Assembly: GCF_039634365.2 (NCBI RefSeq)
Contig: NZ_CP155079.2
Coordinates: 1,984,001 to 2,048,000 of the forward strand
Origin: Mucilaginibacter sp. PAMB04168
GTDB lineage: Bacteria > Bacteroidota > Bacteroidia > Sphingobacteriales > Sphingobacteriaceae
Reading direction: 5' to 3'
DNA: 64,000 nt
The notes under the pieces were generated by a model. The model saw only the letters and a program-made list of their open reading frames with translations, was not told where the DNA came from and did no database searches. Each line of letters begins with the position of its first letter. Position 1 is the first letter of the stretch. Below are positions 60,309 to 64,000 of the stretch, piece by piece. The position numbers were made by a program, and so were the translations under genes.

Positions 60309-63300
60309 ATGAATAACATACTTTACAAAAAGTATTCATTCTGTATTTTAATGCTGCTTTTCACTTCCTACTTTACGTTTGGTAGTGAGCAGGTACGTTG
60401 TTTAGGTATCGAGAAAGGGTTGTCCAACAACTCTGTTACTGCCATTTTTAAGGATTACTATGGCTACATGTGGTTTGGAACATACGATGGTCTGAACCGA
60501 TACGACGGCCAAAAATTTAAAATATTTCGTAACAGTTGGGGAGACGTTAGCTCGCTCGGAAACAATCACATTACTACCTTAACGGGCAACGCACGTGAAC
60601 TTGTTGTAGGTACCCAAAAAGGTCTTTTTCGTTATGATTATCGTTCAGCAAAGTTTGCTCCTTTACAATATCATTTTACAAAACCTATTGGGCATAGGCC
60701 TGTAACCGCAAGTATCAATTCGCTGGTGAGCGGTAAAGATGGAACGGTATATGCCGGCGCCGAAAAACTTGGGCTGCTGCTATACCGGGGCAAAAATGCT
60801 GTTTGCCAAAAAGTAGTAGGGGTAAATGAAAGTACTTATACAGTACAGGCTTTAGCTTTGGATACTGATGATCAGCTTTTTGCTTTTGTAGCTAATGAGG
60901 GCCTTTTCAGGCTAAATAAAAAGAACAATGTTTTACAACCTGTAAACCGTGAATTAGGCTCGGCTACCTGCATGTTGTTTGATAGGTTTAACAACCAAGT
61001 TTGGATCGGTACAGAAAACGGGCTTTACTACTATGACCAAAAAGACGGCATTCTGCACCAGTATCAATCATCATTGGGCAAGCTCTCCAGTTATAACATA
61101 ACTGATCTTAATTATGATAGTCAAGGAAATTTATGGGTGAGTACAAATGGTGGAGGTATTAATATTCTCAATATTAAACAAGAAAAGCTAACTTACCTTA
61201 CGCCCGGCAGAGAACAGGGCAGGCTGCGGAGCGGTGCAATAAGTGCCGTATATATGGATAACGAGTCGCGCAAATGGATTGCCACTTTGAGGGGTGGGGT
61301 AAATATTGTTGAACCCGACAACGGAAACTTTAAGCAGTACCGCCATGACCCTTTCAACAAGAATAGTGTAGTCAACGATTTTATTCTGTCTTTTTGCGAA
61401 GACGAACGCCGGAATATATGGATAGGTACAGATGGTGGCGGCTTGAGCTATTGGAACCGCAAAACAAATGCTTATCAAAACTTTGTACATAGTACAGATC
61501 CAAAAAGCCTTCAAAGTAATTTTGTGGTAAGTGTTGTTAAGGATTACACCAACCGCATTTGGGTTGCAAGTTTTAGCGGCGGCATTGATGCTTTTAATCC
61601 TAATACAAATTCATTTATTCATTACACGTGTTACAATCCAGTACGTAAAGCGGCCGAAAAGAACATGTGGAAGCTGTTTGAGGATTCGAAGCATAACTTG
61701 TGGGCCGGCGCTACACGGGGCGGGGCGTTATATAAGTACAACCGGGTAAAAGACTGTTTTGAGATTTACGACAACACATTAACGGATATACATGTCATTT
61801 TTGAAGATGCAGCCGGAACGCTTTGGGCAGGTGACTATGCTGATCTGATTAGCATAAGCCCCAACACTCGAACAACTACTCGGTATAATGTTGGATACGC
61901 TTTAAGAGCCATCTCACAAAGTGATCGCAGCAGCCTGTGGATTGGCACAGAAGGAGGTGGCCTGCTCCGGTTTAATTTAAGCTCGCACCGTTTTGAACGC
62001 TATACCCAAAAGGATGGCTTGGCTGGCAATTCGGTTCTAAACACGCTGGTTGCTAACAATGGCGATTTGTGGTGCAGTACTTATAATGGCCTGTCGAGGC
62101 TTGATGTTAAGCGCCGCGTTTTTACAAATTATAATGGATCTGATGGTTTGCAAAGCAATCAGTTTAATTACAATGCTGCATTAAAGTTGAGGTCCGGGGA
62201 GTTGCTGTTCGGTGGCATTTCCGGCTTTAATCTTTTTGATCCGGATAGCATCAGGTCTGTAGCCAGAAGTCCCAAATTGAGGATTAACGATGTTCGCATC
62301 GGCAATGCAACCGTAAACGGGAGTAGTGAATTTACCGATGGAAAGCCTATTGCACAGTTAAGGGAGATTACTGTACCCTATAACGAAGCTACCATTGCAA
62401 TTGAGTATACAGCACTGGAATATTCATTGCCGGATAAAATAAATTACGCCTATTATCTTGAAGGCTGGGATCATGGTTGGAATTCGGTTGGCAAATTGCA
62501 AACGGCGTATTATACCCGTTTAAATGAGGGTAGTTACCGCCTGCATATCAAAGCTTCTGATACGCAGGGTAAGTGGTCGGCCGGGCAGTTAACTATCGAA
62601 ATCACCATTTTGCCGCCATGGTACCGAACCTGGTGGGCATATCTGCTGTATATCGGCGTTGGAGGCGCCACTTTATATTGGTTCTGGTTATACCGGAGTC
62701 GCCAACAGCAGCTCAGGTATGAAGTGCAGATTGCGAATCTGAATATGGAGCGTGAAAAAGAGTTGAATGAGAAGAAGCTCTCCTTTTTTACCAATGTCTC
62801 TCATGAGTTTCGCACACCGCTTACGCTTATCATCAATCCAATAAAAGATCTGCTGAGCCAAAACAAAGGCCAAAACGACGAACTTAATGTTATTTATCGA
62901 AATGCCCGCCGATTATTGGGGCTTGTAGACCACCTGCTTTTATTCCGCAAAACCGAGACAGAGAACGCAAGTCTTCGGGTATCCAGAATGAATTTTGTAA
63001 CCATCTGTAATGAGGTGTTTATGTGCTTTACTCATCAGGCAAAAATAAAGCACCTTAAGTACACGCTGGTTGTTTCCAATGAGCAGATGGAGGTTTATGC
63101 CGACCGCGAAAAAATTGAGATAGCACTTTTTAATCTCATATCTAATGCCATAAAATTTACCCCCGATGGCGGCGAAATCCAGGTGATGGTGCACGACGAT
63201 GGCAGCCAGGTGTTTTTCGAAATCGCAGATAGTGGCATTGGCATTAGCGCTGATGTCGGCGAAATGTTGTTTGATAAATTTTTCAGAATAAAGGATAAGC

Positions 63301-64000
63301 ATTATTCTAAAACCGGATTTGGAATAGGCCTGTACTTGGTTAAGAATTTTATTGACAGTCACTTCGGCAAGATCTATTACCATGCGAGCAAACTGGGAGG
63401 TACAACTTTTATCATGAGTTTGCCTAAAGGCAATGCTCATTTCTCTGAAGAACAAATCGATGAAACAATTATCTCCCCAACGCACATAAACGAATTAATC
63501 GATCATGACAATAAAGACATTCTTCCGGAGGAGGAGAGTAATAATCTGGAATTACTAATTTCTGATAAACAAACTATCCTGGTGATTGATGACAATGACC
63601 AGATCCGGAATTATATCAAAAAACTCCTGACGCCTGAATACAGGGTGATTGAATCGGAAGATGGGCAGGCCGGATTGAAATTAATTAAGATAAACTTACC
63701 TGATCTGGTGCTTAGTGATATAGTGATGGGTGAACTTAACGGTATTGAACTGTGCAAAATACTTAAAGACGATAACGCGACCAATCATATTCCCATCATA
63801 CTGCTTACCGGAAATGCCACGCCGGAGTTGATGTTGAAGAGTATCAATGAAGGTGCAGCAGACTTTATCAGTAAGCCGTTTGAGAAGGATGTTTTGCTTG
63901 CAAAAGTTAAAAGTGTGCTCCGCAGCAAAAAAGAGTTGCAGAATTACTTTTACCAGGAGATAACCTCTAAGAATACTATTAAAAATGTTTCAGAAGAGCA
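60309..64000 (+). CDS. Hybrid two-component system sensor, truncated by window
   Basis: Open from ATG 60309 to the window end without a stop (1230 codons). After a signal segment, the periplasmic part (about 30-765) has many Reg_prop propeller motifs (GLSNNSVTAIFKDYYGYMWF, NIWIGTDGGGLSYWN, SLWIGTEGGGLLRFN) and a Y_Y_Y domain. One membrane helix lies near 773-797. HisKA has SHEFRTPL (His near 831), HATPase_c has NLISNAIKF, DSGIGI and GFGIGLYLV, and a receiver has VIDDNDQ, LSDIVM (Asp near 1136) and SKPF. The AraC-type output domain expected at the C terminus lies beyond the window. It should sense a glycan breakdown product and activate the PUL. Confidence 0.93.
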   Translation, partial: MNNILYKKYSFCILMLLFTSYFTFGSEQVRCLGIEKGLSNNSVTAIFKDYYGYMWFGTYDGLNRYDGQKFKIFRNSWGDVSSLGNNHITTLTGNARELVVGTQKGLFRYDYRSAKFAPLQYHFTKPIGHRPVTASINSLVSGKDGTVYAGAEKLGLLLYRGKNAVCQKVVGVNESTYTVQALALDTDDQLFAFVANEGLFRLNKKNNVLQPVNRELGSATCMLFDRFNNQVWIGTENGLYYYDQKDGILHQYQSSLGKLSSYNITDLNYDSQGNLWVSTNGGGINILNIKQEKLTYLTPGREQGRLRSGAISAVYMDNESRKWIATLRGGVNIVEPDNGNFKQYRHDPFNKNSVVNDFILSFCEDERRNIWIGTDGGGLSYWNRKTNAYQNFVHSTDPKSLQSNFVVSVVKDYTNRIWVASFSGGIDAFNPNTNSFIHYTCYNPVRKAAEKNMWKLFEDSKHNLWAGATRGGALYKYNRVKDCFEIYDNTLTDIHVIFEDAAGTLWAGDYADLISISPNTRTTTRYNVGYALRAISQSDRSSLWIGTEGGGLLRFNLSSHRFERYTQKDGLAGNSVLNTLVANNGDLWCSTYNGLSRLDVKRRVFTNYNGSDGLQSNQFNYNAALKLRSGELLFGGISGFNLFDPDSIRSVARSPKLRINDVRIGNATVNGSSEFTDGKPIAQLREITVPYNEATIAIEYTALEYSLPDKINYAYYLEGWDHGWNSVGKLQTAYYTRLNEGSYRLHIKASDTQGKWSAGQLTIEITILPPWYRTWWAYLLYIGVGGATLYWFWLYRSRQQQLRYEVQIANLNMEREKELNEKKLSFFTNVSHEFRTPLTLIINPIKDLLSQNKGQNDELNVIYRNARRLLGLVDHLLLFRKTETENASLRVSRMNFVTICNEVFMCFTHQAKIKHLKYTLVVSNEQMEVYADREKIEIALFNLISNAIKFTPDGGEIQVMVHDDGSQVFFEIADSGIGISADVGEMLFDKFFRIKDKHYSKTGFGIGLYLVKNFIDSHFGKIYYHASKLGGTTFIMSLPKGNAHFSEEQIDETIISPTHINELIDHDNKDILPEEESNNLELLISDKQTILVIDDNDQIRNYIKKLLTPEYRVIESEDGQAGLKLIKINLPDLVLSDIVMGELNGIELCKILKDDNATNHIPIILLTGNATPELMLKSINEGAADFISKPFEKDVLLAKVKSVLRSKKELQNYFYQEITSKNTIKNVSEE

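Noticed and set aside
62940..63485. 181-codon minus-strand frame within the hybrid sensor gene
   Set aside because: It lies antisense to the HisKA and ATPase domains, whose motifs are intact on the plus strand, and shows no family features of its own.
1..64000. tRNA, rRNA, integrase or transposase genes
   Set aside because: None was recognised on either strand by reading; subtle small RNA genes cannot be excluded without a covariance search.

Overview
The window looks like chromosomal DNA of a Bacteroidota bacterium, most probably Sphingobacteriaceae (Mucilaginibacter/Pedobacter-like). The support is a SusC/SusD pair next to a hybrid two-component sensor, families typical of the phylum (DUF2851, DUF4369-TlpA, DUF5117/DUF4953 metalloprotease, DUF2490, NdpA-type nucleoid protein), weak Shine-Dalgarno use, a promoter of the TTTG-N18-TAnnTTTG type and moderate GC. 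No rRNA, tRNA, CRISPR, transposase or integrase was seen.

Layout. 1-8.7 kb: a PL10-type pectate lyase, an RhlE-like helicase, orphan response regulators, a YitT-like membrane protein converging on a small SSB, a DUF72 protein, an ArgE/DapE-like deacylase and a basic-secretory-protein peptidase. 8.8-13.1 kb: a large secreted zinc protease and a DUF2851-PspC pair. 13.1-20.2 kb: more orphan receivers, a 47-codon gene between two terminators, argH followed by ywbE, an MHS-family transporter, a GAF-PAS-HisKA protein without an ATPase domain and a DUF2490 protein. 20.2-33.8 kb: housekeeping and scattered metabolic genes, including ftsK-lolA, two ankyrin proteins, an EcsC protein and a CYP152-type peroxygenase. 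33.9-47.2 kb: small membrane proteins, a PQQ-type sugar dehydrogenase carrying two disabling lesions, a carbamoyltransferase-glycosyltransferase pair, hydrolases, an XRE-like regulator under a near-perfect palindrome, a zinc alcohol dehydrogenase operon, a protein with exact 18-residue TSGGS repeats and an EEP-family hydrolase. 47.3-49.1 kb: a large AsmA-like envelope protein.

49.4 kb to the end is a polysaccharide utilisation locus: susC, susD, a five-bladed-propeller glycosidase, a divergent alpha-L-arabinofuranosidase-like lipoprotein, a very short GntR-type winged-helix protein 9 bp ahead of a twin-GH43 enzyme, and a hybrid two-component sensor cut by the window edge before its expected AraC output domain. 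The enzyme set suggests arabinose-containing glycans such as arabinan or arabinoxylan. The SusCD complex would bind and import oligosaccharides, the GH43 and arabinofuranosidase-like enzymes would trim them, and the hybrid sensor would read a periplasmic product and switch the locus on. The PL10 lyase at the left edge would fit pectin use but is 49 kb away.

The items most worth a second look are the short GntR protein with an inverted repeat and a third TAGGATTA box in the adjacent intergenic region, the tandem TTCAGGACA boxes before susC, the 41-bp palindrome before the XRE regulator, the set of orphan and partly degenerate receivers, the CYP152 enzyme, and two decaying genes (sugar dehydrogenase and DUF1003-like). 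No clearly new multi-gene system could be shown from sequence alone.
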